64,000 nucleotides of DNA from Apostichopus japonicus (taxonomy: Eukaryota; Echinodermata; Holothuroidea; Aspidochirotida; Stichopodidae): NCBI RefSeq assembly GCF_037975245.1, contig NC_092565.1, positions 15,591,499-15,655,498 of the forward strand. Reading direction: 5' to 3'. The position numbers were made by a program, and so were the translations under genes. A model generated the notes under the pieces. The model was not told where the DNA came from. It worked only from the letters and a program-made list of their open reading frames with translations, and made no database searches. Positions 10,731 through 25,700 of the stretch are shown here, one piece after another (positions within the stretch are counted from its first letter, which is position 1; every line of letters begins with the position of its first letter).

Positions 10731-13700
10731 CTAAACAAAGCAGAAATTCATTCAAGTTATGTCAAATATCTCTTACCTACTAGCAACCTGAAAATACAAA
10801 GTGATAGTCCATTAATAAATGAGAATATGGGGCAAATGGGTGATGGGGCAAATGGGTGATGGGGTATAGGAGTGATGGGGCAAATGGGTGATGGAGCAAA
10901 TGGGTGATGGGGTATAGGAGTGATGGGGCAAATGGGTGATGGGGCAAATGGGTGATGAGGTAAATGGGTGATGGGGTATAGGAGTGATGGGGCAAATGGG
11001 TGATGGGGCAAATGGGTGATGGGGTATAGGAGTGATGGGGCAAATGGGTGATGGGGTAAATGGGAGATGGGGTAAATGAACCCTCTACAGGGACCAATGT
11101 TAGGATGACACATATATACCAATCTCCAATGCAGTAGCATTTTACTTAACACTGTTACATATTCCACAGCTATTTCTTTTTTTTGAAATTTAACCCACTG
11201 TCATCACAGATATGTGAAATCACCAACAGATATCATTTGGTCTAAAATCACCCTTTTCAGGTTTACTAAGTTTTGTACTTTAAAATTTTTACTTAACCCT
11301 GTTACATTAAGAACCAGTTATGTCTCATTTGATATTTTGATATAGACTATAGTTACACACGATACTTGACCCACTGCATCACAGATGTGCCACATCACCA
11401 ACAGATATATCATTTGGTATGAGACCTAAGGATCTTTTGACTTACTGAGTTCATCCTTGGATGATGAGAGTCCAACACCAAGTTTACCAGGTGGTTGGAA
11501 TTTGAGCAGGTGGACAGCTGCATGGAAGTTTCTAACTGCATCGAGAGCAAGGATGCTCTGTTTACTGTCTGGTTTGAGGCCACAGACATCGGACGCTAAC
11601 CACGCATGGACATGATTCAGGTCTTGTTCCAGTTGACAAGCACCGTGCAAGCTGCAGAGAGGAAATATACACAGTCACAAGGAGGGAAGCTAACTTGAAA
11701 ATGATTATATACAAGAACCATTGACTTTATTAATTAGGTATGACATACTATGGAAAACTGCTCTATCAAGTACCATGGTATGTGGTACACTGATATGGCA
11801 TAACCAGGTATGCTATGGCACACCCAGATATGCTATGGCATACCCAGGTACGCTATGGCATACCAAGGCACACTTGTATGGTATAACCAGGTACGCTATG
11901 GCATAGCCAAGTACGTTGATATGGCTTATCCAAATAAATTATATATTTATATATTTAATTATGACTGAAGATTTACCTAAACTTTGGCTTCTCCTTCAAT
12001 ATAAAATTCATCCAGGTGTCTAGCATCTTGGTAGTTGCTATGGATACAACTGTTATTTGAGAGGTTGCCTTGAGATGACATACTCCCTCAGTGACAGGTT
12101 TCAGAAGAGTATTTATGGCAAGTTCTGCATACTGATTAGGTTCTGATGGAAGTACTGAAAGTAGAAATAACAATTATCAGCTATGAAGATGTTAATGATG
12201 ACGAGGATGAGGAAAATGATATGAAGGCGTTGGATTGTGATGATGTCAGTACATTGCCTTTTTTGTTTTCCATTATTGACAATGTAGATAAAAAGCAAAA
12301 ACAAGAAAATCGTTTTCTGCTTGGAAGATATCAATGCCTAAGACTCAGCTCTCTAAGGCTGCCAATTTCATGATATCATGGTGATTCCAGAAAAGAAAAA
12401 ATTTACTCTCGAAAGTTTAAATTAAAGAAGTAAGGGATATTTGAATAAACACTCAACCAGGACCAAAGGCTCTGTGATGCTATAGCATTTCAAGGTCCAA
12501 TATCTAACCCAGGATCTGTCAATTTGGGGAAGAATCTTTTCATCACTTTTAGAGTTTTCAGTGATCATTACCATATAATCATATAATGTAGAAGACATTG
12601 ATGGTTTGCTGGTTGGTTATTGTAGGTCTCCTTTGAATGTAGCCAAACAAGTTCATCTCTGAGGTATCTTAAACTATGAAGATGTCACGTATCATAAACT
12701 ACAAAGCAGTCTGAACAAGGCTGTTCAGATTCAGGAAGGAGGGTGGAGGAGGGCTAATAGGACCAGATGATACCTTTAACTCTATTCATTAAATTACTAC
12801 AGATCTCTTACCCGAGTCCCTTGTATAGGTAGTCCTTTATAAACATAGTTAAGCAACAAGCCACCTTTTCTATTATTGAACATTATTGAAGATGATAAGT
12901 TAGTTGAGAATGGATTTACTGCTGATGGAACACACTGTCTTCCTTAGTAGGATTCCAGAATAGACAGTCATCATGTATTACATTTAACACTGATTGGAGG
13001 AACTGTTAACGGAGAGATCGGTGCGTACCATTGGTAGTCTTTCTACGCCATTCCTTTCCGAGAGGCATCGCTTGAGGCCAGAATTCTTCACAAATGTTTT
13101 GACAGTCCTTGGCAAATTGACTGCTCGACCAGCTAGAAAGAGCCTGCAAGCAGAGAGAGTATGATAAAACTTTAAAAAAAAATATCATCATACATAAAAT
13201 AAATAAACTACCACTGCAATGAGAAAGATAGGTTTTTGAGTTATGTAGAACTGACAAGAAGGATATGTAAGAATCAAGATGAATTCACTGTCACGGCAAT
13301 ACTGTCCCCGCCAGATTGAAACTTCCACAATAAGCTCTTGATATAACATAAATTATTTGTTTGTTTTTCTTCTGCAGACTAAATAAAGAATACACAATAG
13401 TACATCAACAGTCAACTTTATCCTTCCATTTTTCAGTCCCTATCAGATCACTGATAAACATTTAGCATTCAAATATAAGATTAAAAAATCTGATTTGATT
13501 CACACCCTGATATACTTTTATATCTAAGGTCATACTTAAAATGATGTTTATCTCTGGACTAACTTGCTGTCAAAACGTACGGAGAGTACCCTAAAGAAAT
13601 AGATAGAGCAAGGTCTGTTGAAATAACACCATCATGCTATCACACAGCTTTTTAATTTAAACATTTTCCATTTTTTCAAGCTCCAATATTCCATCCCATT

Positions 13701-16700
13701 AACCTCAGTGGCATTTGAAACACTCCCAATACCCAATGAATATTTTGGAAATTTGCATGTATCCTCATGACGTTCAATTGCTTTTGACACGTTTTCAGAC
13801 CTTGCTGCAACGGCTATAACACTTAGTTGACACAGTAGAATGAATGTTCATTGATAAAAAAGTACATTTCCATGACTAAATTCAAGTTCTACAATCAACT
13901 AGAACAGGGGAAAGGAAGTTCTTTTTGGACACTTTGAGGAGATATGAGAAGTCTTCAAGAATATAAGAAGATTGAGAAGTCCAACAATACAAAACAATCT
14001 TAAGTCCCATTATTTACCTCTTGCAAGATTTTTTTTTGGAGCTGGTTGTTTTTTAACTTTTGTCTTAATTTGTATAATTCATACTGGATCAGCATGAATG
14101 AAGTAGCAAATCTCAAACTCAGATATGATAGATATAGCTAAAACGTTTTGATACAAATCACATTCTTTAGATCACTGGCATCATTCTCTCTGCTTGCAAA
14201 TTAAGATATTCGCCTGTTTAGGGCGATATTGTTTAATATCTGTCACCCGACTTTGTCGAGCCTAGCAACTGCAACTTGGTGTGGTAAAAAAATCCCAGTC
14301 ACTTAGCCAATGTGTACTTTGTATGTTAGGCTATATGTTAATGATTACTCTCTCACATTTTGACCTGATCAGATCACAATTACAAACCACACTAATAAAT
14401 GTCGAGATGAGTCTAAAAATTCTGTAGGTTGAAAGGAGAGACTGGAAATGGCAAATTACTCGCAACATCATTGCGAGGAAACTTTCAGACCTAATGCTTC
14501 TTCATATTCATACAAGTTTAACCGAAGGCCTGACAGATTGTTTTCAATGACAAAGGCAGATAATGACGTCAATGGCCAAAGGTGAATGCAACTTGTTTTC
14601 CTCCTGTAAGGTTTACCGCAGAGAAGAGGAGACGTTGAATTTGTTAATAGAATCTTGCTTTTATGCAATATTACGCTGCTTTAACCTTGGATGAAATTTG
14701 TAAGGTACTTGTAAGCGATCAGGAGACTTCTCAGTATAAAACACTTACATGAAGATGAGAAATGAGGTTTTCTACTCTAATCTTCTGCCGGTTTGCCTTA
14801 TCCAGTTGCAGAGAATCTACGGGACCCGCTGTTGATTTGATTTCAGCGACCAGCATGGAGCAAATCTTCAGTACTCTCAGAGCATAGTCTGTCAAAATCT
14901 GTAAATGAGTGATTTAATGACAGTATTGCAAAATTAATCAAAGATTTAATTGGTGTTTGGTAGTTAGTAAAAGTGCAAGGGAGTGCTGGTTACTATGGAA
15001 ACACACTACTGCAATTTGTCAAGTGGGAAAGGGGGAGTCCTAATCTTATTAAAGCTTTAAAAGAGACTAATGGTGCAGACAAAAATATAATAGATAGAAA
15101 ATGAAACAAATTAACAGGGTACATCTGAAAAACTTTGAACAAATTAAACACCAATGATTAGAACCTTAAGATCCAACATAACGGCTGTCAAAGCAAAATC
15201 TGCAACATGACATCCGAAAGTCTGCTAAGGGTCTTGACAAGTAATTCTCCAAAGACAAAATAAAATAGGTAAGAGGAAGTTTGGAGGGTTAAAAATGTCC
15301 TGGAGGAACAGCTGCTTCTTATGGCTGTTCAATTGTGAGTGTTTACGTGAATCTCATATTGACAGGTATGAGGAGGAGGTTGGCGGAAGCACTTACCCAA
15401 AGGTTCAATCCAAAATTGAAGAGACTTAAAGCAACTTGTTACATTTCATTACCAAAATACTTAAATACAACCTTGATCGATAGTGCATACCCTTTGAAAC
15501 AATACTATAGCATTTATCATCAGGTTATAATTAGCATAACCAATTAACCTTGACTCACTTCCTTTGTGCCTTTTAGCTAGGTCATAAACGAGCTAACTTT
15601 AATATATTCCAGGTTAATCACTGGTTCTGATACTGATAAGAGTTTTTATGTGTGCTTTTTATGGCCAAGTTTGGTGTGGTGGAGAAACATTCCCTTGAAT
15701 ACACACAGCAGATGCTGTAAAAATGACCTCTTACATCTTGTACAACAGATGGGTGACTCTAGCATGCAGGGATTTATAGCAAACACATCTTTAGCCAGAT
15801 TTGACATTGTTTTAATCCAAAATTTCAGATTTATTGGATTAAAATCAGATTTTGACTTCACATTGATTTTTGAATCCCATGTAACATTTGTCATGATATA
15901 CATGAGCATGTTAACTTGAAATTTTCATGTGGTTTACATATTCATTTAAGTTCAATAGTTCTTGTAGTGCACATATGCTGCACAGTATTAGTCATTTAAT
16001 TAACAGAAACACCTTTACTTATCAAAAATACGTTAGTTTTGAAACCCAAAAATTTTCAACACATCTCTCATCGCTACTATTACACCGATCCCCGCTTCCC
16101 TCAAGTTGAATATTAAAGTACTATATATACAAAAGCTTTTATGCTTTAGCAAAGCAGCTACTTCACTTACATTACTCCTTACTTACATTACATTACGAAC
16201 GTAAGAAACAGGCGTGAAACGAAGGTATGAAAATTTCCAATGGAGATAGGCGTGATAGGCTTCCGAATGGTAGATTCAGAAGAGGATGAGGTCAGTGACC
16301 ATTGGAAGGGGTCATTGGAAGCACAGTGCAAGAAGGTTACCAGTTTAATAATAAACTAAGGTACAGTAGATAAGTGTGCATAGGTAAGGGAGACAGGTAA
16401 GTGAGGAGTGAAGTAAATCTAACATTACATATTCACATTCCACACACCAACACATTCACTCTAGAAACTATCTCAAATATTTCAAAAGGATATTAAAGTT
16501 ATGTACTAGTATGCCTTGCTATGCTATGGAAACTTATATGCCTGGAGTTAAGATAAATGTTGCTTGTTTTGATTTTTTTTTATGAAATACGCTACTTACA
16601 GTTTCTGCCTCCTATACATACACACTCTAATCTTCCTAGCAGGCCTGCAAACTAACATTCTTGCTCTGCGCCCTAACGACCCTCTTATGAGGTCACTATA

Positions 16701-19700
16701 CCCTCTTTCTTCCAGACCTACCCATCCCTTAAGCTGGCATTAAATGCTATGGGATATTTGTGTCACAATTTTGTGGGTAAACAAATAATGTGATACACAA
16801 TGTTAACCTTTGTGAGAGATGTTCATCATAAACACTGTGGTGCTGTCTCATTTATGTTGCTGGTGCTATTGTCTTAGATTATAAAGATCTGGTAATTCTA
16901 ATCATTGTACCTATGTTGAGAGGTTCCATAGTGTCAAAAACAGATTTAGCATGCAATGGTATTGTTTGCTTGTATTTGGTTTAATGAGTTTTTTTTTACC
17001 TAATCATTTCATTTTCAAATAGGAAATTACTTTTAATCAGTATTTAAAAATAATATAATTGGTGTATTTTAATCCACCAACATTTACTTCAGTTGTTTCT
17101 AACAAGGAAACTTTGGACTTCAAAACAAAAGCCAACATGTCCTAATATGCTAAAGAAGAAACATTTGCTTGAGACGCCAGAGAGTTCCTGAAACAGACTA
17201 TAACTAGAATGTTGAAAATGATAGCATTTCCATGGATGTTATCAAGTTGCTAAATCACCACAGCCTTGCCCTTATGATGTGATACAATCAACATTTTCAG
17301 CTTCTTTACAATGTTTTGTGGCAATTGCAGCCAATTACACAGTAGAGTACAAATCATAACTTTACCCCTAATTCATCACACAAGTTGTCAATCCAGTTTT
17401 AGAACCAATTATGTGATTAGTACTAATCCACTAAGCTGTAAAAGCGGAGAAAATTTTCTGTTTCCATGGTGACTAGAGCTATTACCCTGACTCCTCACAG
17501 TGTTATCTTCATTCTTTAGATTCCCCAAACATGACAATGCTCTGGTAACTATGGCAATAACCTGAAGCTATTCCCAGAATTCTTTATTTCTTCTTTCTTC
17601 TTTGTAACATGTTTACAGAATGATTTCTTTACTTCTGTCTTTCTTTGGTTCTTTTTGTTGAAACATGGAACTTGTATTTATGGATGAAGATTGCCATTAT
17701 GAGGGACACAGAGAGGGGGATTGGGAAGAGGGGCATGTGGGGTGGAAGCTCTGTTTGCAGATATGCTACCTCATGTTCCAAATTAAAAAAATAGAATATT
17801 TTCTCAGTGCAACATTAAGATAAAAACATTTCAAAGTTTTAACTGCAGGTGTAAAGTACATCTTCTTGTGATGTAGTCGATCCCGCTTGTGCTGAATATC
17901 AAGTCAATCGACTTTGGTCGAGTTATGAGTCAAGTTATTTATGAGTCTGCACAAGTCCAGTCAGATGCCTTTTCAAGTCAGGTGAAGTCAATACGGTCCT
18001 AATCAGTAGAGAGTGTTTATCCAGCAAATGATTCCACCATTCTTTTTTTTCTTGTTTTATTAGAAAAAGAGGGACAAATGAAACTATCTACAGGGTCAAC
18101 CAGCTTACAGATAATGAAGATAATATAACACTGAACTGATTGATAACACTTAAAAAATAAACAGGTGATGTTCCCATAATACCAACCACAATGTGAATAT
18201 TATTATTAATGAGCAGTAATCTGCTCCCAGTTGTTCACAAAGCACTTGTACTGACAGTATGAGCAGTATGAATATCCTGTTTCTATCACATCACACCTTA
18301 GGAACTGTTCATACTGCCAGTAGGAGTGCTTCAAAACACGATGCGAGAGGACAGTATACAGCAGGGATGAGACTGAGCCGGGGAAAAAAAATCTGAAATT
18401 TATCGATCGCCGTCCTGAGGGAGGGGTTTAAGGGGAGGGGGTGTCCCCCTCCCCTTTAGAAACTTTTTGTCAGGTAAGGAGGGCTTAGATGCAAAATGGT
18501 GGACTCTAGATGGAATCTATCACATCACGTAACTCGCCAAAAAAGTGTGGAATTTCTGCTTGCATAATTTATCCATTAGCTTTTTTGAACCAAAAAAGGC
18601 TTTTTTGCTTGCTTTGTGCTACTTGATTCCACCACTGGTCAAATTCGGTTCCTTCCCTCCACAGTCCAACATGTTCGGCAAAAAAGAAAAAATAAGAAAA
18701 AAAAATTAAATAAAAAAAATAATAAAAAATAATAAAAAACGCGAATTACGAGAAAAAACGCGAAAATGAAATTAAAAAAAATCGGAAATCCGCGTTTCCG
18801 CGGAAGAGTCTCATGCCTGATACAGTGGTTTTAGCACTGAACAATTGTCCCCAACTGGCTGAGTTTTCCTTTGTTGCAGTATTGTTTGGATATAAAGCTA
18901 GAGACTTTGTTACTCTTCATATCTACCCATTTCTGTTGCCTACAAGTGTTTGTTTACCTTCAAATCTCCCTGCGAGACCAACAGAAACTGCTGAACCTTC
19001 CAAGACGACAGAAACTGTGAACTTTGAGCTTTGCACCAGGTTTCCATGGCAACAATAGTTGTAACCGCAGCATCTAGCAGGGCAAGTTGTAACGTCACCT
19101 TCCTCTTCCCCCATTCTTCAATACTGGCTGTCTTTGCATCTGTGAGGAACATTAAAATATAAAATATCAATTCATCTATGAGAGTGATGAGACATTTAAG
19201 TAAAAAAACATCCAACTATTGATTGGCTTTTGGGAAACAAACGTGACAGTGACAGATGTAGCAAGTTGACGATGGTATCTCAATTAAATTCAAGAGTACA
19301 ACATTTCCAAACGTGACCATTGAAAGTAATATCTCTCTCTATGCCTAAATGGGAATGGTGATGGAAGTATATCTCTGCAAGTCCTTTGATTCATCTTCTG
19401 AAGATGGTGTGCTATTAAAGACCAGTACTGTGACATAATGCATAATAAACTTCCATTGCATAAAGAATAGATAAGGTTACCGGAGGCTATCGAGAATGCA
19501 ATCACTTGCAATCATCGCCATTAAAACAACAAATTAAAGATAAGGAAAGCTAAATATGACAACAAGTTAGTTATAACCTTGAGCATAAATTATACTCCAG
19601 AGACAACGGATTCGTATTTCGTAATGACATTTCCTTTGTATTGAACTCTTCAAAATTTGCCCACAGAAAGAAAAAAAACCTTACACAAACTTTGACGACT

Positions 19701-22700
19701 GTTTATGTATTCGTGTCACGAGCGAAAACACAAAAATTGCCGAAAGGACTGCCTTTATACAAGGTTTTGTGCCTCAAATGACAGTGAAATAGTGTATTTT
19801 TGGCTACAAGCGATATGTGAATGACTTAGACTGCACAGCATTTCAAGAGTATTATTGTTAGTTTAACAAATGATGACATAAGATGATATATTATTGTCAT
19901 TACAAATCAAAGATATGAAACCAATTTATGGATTTATAGCTAAGAAGCTTGAAATATAATTAACAGGGAATCTTGTGAAAGAAGGCAAAATTCTGGATTA
20001 TATTATGTGTCAGATAATTTGATCATGTAAACTGTATTAATAAACTCTGGACACTTTTTTATCTCCCACCCTTCCCCCCCCCCCCTCCCTCCCTCTCTCC
20101 TTGTTTCTTTCCTTGGACTCTTATGCATACAAGTTTAGAGCTTTGTTGTAATTATAAACAGAACAGGATGTCAATAAAATTTTGTTTTCTGCAGGTTTGT
20201 TGAATGAAAATAAAAGAGATAAAGGACCTGCTTCATTAGTCCTTTGTAATTTGTATTGCACCTTGGATTCATAGGATAATTCTAACAAGTCAACAAGTTC
20301 ATGTTGAGCTCAGATATTTACACTAAATTTAACAATTGACATAAATTGGGATATTTATAGCTAATTAAGAAACAGTCAAAAATTTGGAAGAGGGCAACAG
20401 CAACTAAATTTGGCCATAAACTTCCATAAACTTGACAAACATATGAAGATATTTAAAAGATAGAAGAATAATTCATATCTGTGAGATTCATTTACTGTAG
20501 GCTTAGCAATAGGGTGAGGTACTGTAAGGTTGGTTTTTCATCCAAGAGCAATCTATGGTTTTCCCATCTGAGATGACTCTCTAAATTGAAAAGATTCCAA
20601 ACTTGAGTCAAAATGTTGAATTGGAAGCCACCCTACCTGAAAGTTGTAATCCATCAGCTCTTGTGGGCTTCTCCCATATTTGTGGTCACTTAAGAAGAGT
20701 AAAAATAACTGCCTTATTATTATTTCAAACGTATTTCAGGTTTCCGTGGTAATGACAAATGTCACATAATGAAGAAGGCAACTCTTGCAGCTCTTATTTC
20801 AAATTCTTACAATTATTGGAATTGTCTAATACATTGCAGTTGGCAGTCCACCAGCTATGCTCCCATATGGCTACATATGTTAGTGTGACCAGATTTGAAA
20901 AGGTTCATAAAGCTTAATGCAGTAACACACTCATGGTGTGCCTCCTATAGTCTCATACTGTACTTGACACAATGTACATAGCAGGAAGCAAGCATATTTG
21001 GTCTATGGGTAGTATGTTAGTATATACTGAAGCAATTGACAATATTAGGGAAAGTTCAGCTTCAACAAAAGTAAATTACAATTAATTGAATAAAAACAAT
21101 TTAACATGATCATAAATAAAAAAGAATTTATAAAATAAGTAAATAAACCTTTTTTTTTTTTAAAAGTACTTGATTTGTTGCATTAAGGAAAAAACTCAAA
21201 CTTGTCAACGGTATATGTTGCATCCTTTAAATTAATATAAGTACTCAATTACAATTTGAAGCACTAAACTTACAAAAATATGCACATCTCAATCCGCTAT
21301 GATCAAAACCCTTTAGATTACTACAAGCTTTTTATGCAAGTCTTAAGTAAATAGAACAAATTTGACACACGACACACTTACAAAATTGCTATGTAAGTCA
21401 TACTTCCCCTAGAGGCAAATAAAATGAAATAAAAATAAAAGACAAAAACAAACTTAAACAGCCTGATAATGAATTTAACGATTCCCACTGGTCATCTCCA
21501 TGGCGATTCACACTTAAATGAGGAAAGTCATGCCAATCACGTAATCCTCATAAATTGAAAAATAGTGACTTTAATGATGTCATCCAAGCAGCGATAATGC
21601 CACACACATATTTTTTTCAACAGGGGATAAACACGTGCGACATTATTCAATTTGTGAGCTGTAGCCTAAGTCAACCTAATATCTTTAAAAAATGCAGCAT
21701 TTAAAGGGAAGATTGAAATGGCGTTTTTCACGACTGAGTTTTGTTCCTCGGGGCTGAATTTTTTTAAGAAAACAGAGAAGACTCGAGGTTGGCTGAAGAA
21801 CACGCAGCTCTGATGCAAACCAACTATTAGGGATTCATCTCAAAACATCAGATCAACACGACATAAATTTATCGACCGTTAATCTACTGTATTGACGTAG
21901 TGGCCTCATCAGAAGCATTTATTTTGATGAATTTCGGGGCATAACTTTCTGGTAAACACGTAATCAAGAAAGGCAATGTATAAGAAGAACATCATCTGGT
22001 GTGAAACTAAAGAAGGCAAGGCAGCAAAGCATTGATGATAAATCCTGAAATAAAACCTTAGATGTTATCATCTACTAGAAGCATTTAAATCAACTAAACT
22101 TCATAGTGGAGGCAAACAAGCAAGAAAACAAAACTGCTGGCTTTTATGCAGTCAAGTATCACAAGTTTGTGACAAGAAAGAAAACTTCAGAATCAAAAAC
22201 AAGTGTGCAACCGTTCAAAACCTTTCATAGCAATGGACCGTCACAGAACAAACACGTATGTCATACACGATGTTCGTATATGGTTCATCCCATTCATTTG
22301 CAATACGTTTGCCCCACCTTCTGTCCTCTTTCCAGCACACCACTCATATTAAATCCAACAAAATCAAATGAATTGATAACTGAGGGACGGCACCTTGTGA
22401 AATCATGGAATAATTTAACTGTTACTTGATTATATTCACATGAAGGTATCTTTTATCAATTCTTGAATAAATTGAACAAAAAAAAAAAATTCATACCCTA
22501 AATGTAAAGGTACAGCTTGTTATCACACAAGGTGATTACTTGCACCTCGACCAGATGTTATCTGGTTCATCATGTTTCTTATTCCAAAAGGAGAGGAGCG
22601 AGTATATGCATAATTTCACCCTACCAAAGGACCATATAGGTTTATTATTATTATCAAATTATCTTCATCTTCAACATTATTTTTATGGTCACGTCACTGA

Positions 22701-25700
22701 GTCTTGGAGAGTCCTCCACTTATTTAAATTTAAACCCAAGACAGTGTCTTTGATACTCTCATTAAATGTGACCTGCTATGTCAATATGCAAATTTATAAC
22801 GGTTATGCTGGTTTAAAGAATGTCTACTCCTTTCTATAGTGAAGAGTATGACAAAATGTTACCAAACAGTTTCTTCTTTGTCTCAAAATACTTTATTTTA
22901 TAATCTGCCTTCAAAGTTTCAGCTAAATGTCAAACCAATTAACATCCAACGTACGGATCTATAACAAAATCAGCTTCTCTCTTTAGTCTTAAAAATAAAA
23001 AGAATCTTTTGTTAGTAAAAGTTAAAATGTTCAAAAATCACAGCTTGGCACTGCTGTTGTGGGTGTGTGAAGTACTGAAGTATTTGTCAGGAGTTAGGTT
23101 TCCTTACTATACTGTACAACTATTTTATGCCTAAGATGATATCACTTCATTTACATTAACACACACTGCATTCATCTTTTATACACTTTGAAATATAATT
23201 CAATAAACCCAGAGAAAGTCTCAAGTGAAGTTGAGTGGAGTGTTTTTTGCGATATTAACTTTCAATTTCTCACAAAATGAAACATATGCCATGCTTGTTT
23301 CTAATTGAGCTTGCCAGATGTGTTATTTACCCTCTAAAACTGAAAGATTATAAAACTTACTGGTTTATATATTTACGAGTGACCCGCTTACCTGTCTCCC
23401 CACAACCTTAGCACCGCATTCTACCGTGTCTAGTATGCCCTGGTAATCTTTTAACACTGTGCACCCTCAGTGACCGGTCAGTCCGGTCAGTGACCTCCTT
23501 CTTATTCTACCACCCAAAGTGTCTCACATGTTTTTCGATTGGGAAAAATTTTCTTTCGGAAACTGGCTGGAATACCTTGGAGTTAATACACGGTAGAATG
23601 CGGTGCTAAGGTTGTGGGGAGACAGGTAAGTGGGGAGCGAAGTAAATATATGTTTTTAACTATATAGTGATGTCAAAATATGCTAGAAACATCACAAATG
23701 TTCACATTTATCTTTTACATTACTATTCAGGGAATAATTTAGTGTTCAAATTTTGTTAAACAGATTTGAAAGCTCTAAACTATGTGTCACATAAACTACT
23801 ATGGTTACTGCAAAAACTACTCATATTTGCACTTGTACAGCAATTTGCCCATTTTACGATGCGATACCAGAAAAATTATTCCCTCACTTTTCTGTTGTCT
23901 TTGTGTTTGCATGGTTCGGAAGGCCTATATATTTCTGATATCAGTTTTAATACAAGTTTGCAGGAAGGGCAATCTAAATAAATATTTGCACTTGTATCTA
24001 GCAGTTTGTCCAATTTGTGATGTGATACCAGATAAATTACATCAACTTGCTTTTCTGTTGTCTTTGTATTTGCATGGTTCTGAAGGCCTCTATTTTCTGA
24101 TATACAGTAGTTTTTAATACAAGTTTGCAGGAAGGGCAATCTAAATAAATATTTGCACTTGTATCTAGCAGTTTGCCCAATTTGCAATGCGATAACAGAT
24201 GAATAACATCAACTTGCTTTTCTGTTGTCTTGTGTTTGCATGGTTAATTCGGAAGGCCTATATTTTTCGGATATATTTTTTTTAATACAAGTTTGCAGGA
24301 AGAGCAATCTAATTAATAAATTTCACTAAACACTTAGAAATAATTTATGATCTTATATTATCTCCTTGCCTTGTAAAATTGACATTAATGTCTCCTACGT
24401 ACCTACATGGCTGATACCATATAGACTTGACATAGAACATATTGGGGCCCTGACATTATGTTCCTTAAAAGGAACATACTCAAATAACGATTATCCAGGA
24501 AAATAACCTGTACCCAATATGAACAAGTAAAATGTCAAACTTCTTTAAGTTGATTATCTCAGAGAGATGAGGTTTGTGACGAGCAACGCATGGATCCGTC
24601 TATAAAAATAAGCATGTGGGCGATATGTGTCGCTAAAATGTTGCAATGACGTGCTTCTAACTATGTGAATCTAGATGTGATGAACATGACAGGGATGAAA
24701 ATGAAGGAATTACACGAGGCCTTTCCCTACTTTAATAATAAGACCTATCTTAATGTAAATTAGATCTGTCTGATAGAACACAGTTTAAATGTAACACTGA
24801 CAATAGCTTCCTTTTTCCTTCATACAGTAGTTTCACACACTCTCCTCCCCTGAGCAGAATTATATCTTTTCAGCAATCTTCAAGAAAATAGAACTAAATA
24901 TACCTGGGAGGTAATGCAAAAGAGAAGGCAAGAAACTTAAAAAAGCTAATCAAAAATTTGAAGGTTTTTCTTGCCATCTTGACAGCTTATCATGACAGTT
25001 AATACTGAGGATGCTATCAGGAGGATCGTCTCTTGAAAGAAAGCATTAACTAACAAGTTTACGGAAGAGCATTTTTGAGATCTTTCCTGACAAAAATTAA
25101 ATTGAAGGCGGTATCTGTTATCAAGAATCGTAGAGAGTGAAGAACTCTGAGAATCCAGAAATGTCACATAATGACTGGGTGTCTCATTCCCAAAGTTTGG
25201 TCGGAAACTGACTGGAGTTTTTACTGAATGGGGAAATCCTTTCATCCATTAGACTTCCAAAGGAAATCATTGGAAAAATAAGGGGGAACAAAATGAAAAA
25301 AAGTTAAGAAAAAATTATGACGACACAAACAAATGTGCTGATTTTACTGCTATGAAGAATCCAAAAAGGTGTTATAAGATCCCCAGTGAGCCATGACTGA
25401 TAATTAACACAAAGAGTAGATTTACTACAATAATATTTACGTTTTAGTTTCACAAAACCTTGGTCTGATTCCTACCTACAGTACCTGCAGGGTATTTAGA
25501 AATGGCTACCTCTATCAGAAAAAATGGGCTCAATGTGTCCCATAACTTGCTAGATTGCTAAATTATGCTTCTGCTAGTATTATTCGAGACGAGTGTTGCC
25601 TACAGCAAACTTATCAAACAATTAAGACACATCGAACCGGAGATGATAATACATTAGAGCCTGACTATATACACATGTTAGTGGACTAATAATGTCACTA

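Larger units (their letters stand above)
14899..18957 (-). other. CCDC142 intron 4
   Basis: It contains one copy of the ACAGGTAAG-ended MITE family near 16.2-16.43 kb and the hAT-like MITE at 18362-18819. It also has a stretch near 17.87-18.0 kb with repeated CAAGTCA-like words that may be a decayed repeat. Confidence 0.7.

Noticed and set aside
10757..11167. Long minus-strand ORFs rich in His, Pro and Leu
   Set aside because: They are translations of the 16-bp minisatellite, which happens to be stop-free in more than one frame. The region is an intron of CCDC142.
15646..15919. Overlapping ORFs of 87 and 89 codons on opposite strands
   Set aside because: Neither resembles a known family and opposite-strand overlap of this kind is expected by chance. 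It lies in a CCDC142 intron.
14980..19060. Several near-palindromic GTT(T/G)CCATGG(T/C)AAC-like motifs resembling RFX X-boxes
   Set aside because: They are scattered in introns, degenerate, and one lies inside a coding exon. Without conservation they cannot be called regulatory sites.
24946..25245. 99-codon minus ORF considered as a CCDC142 exon
   Set aside because: Exon 3 and exon 4 already join in phase, the ORF has no clear acceptor and donor pair, and its sequence does not resemble CCDC142.
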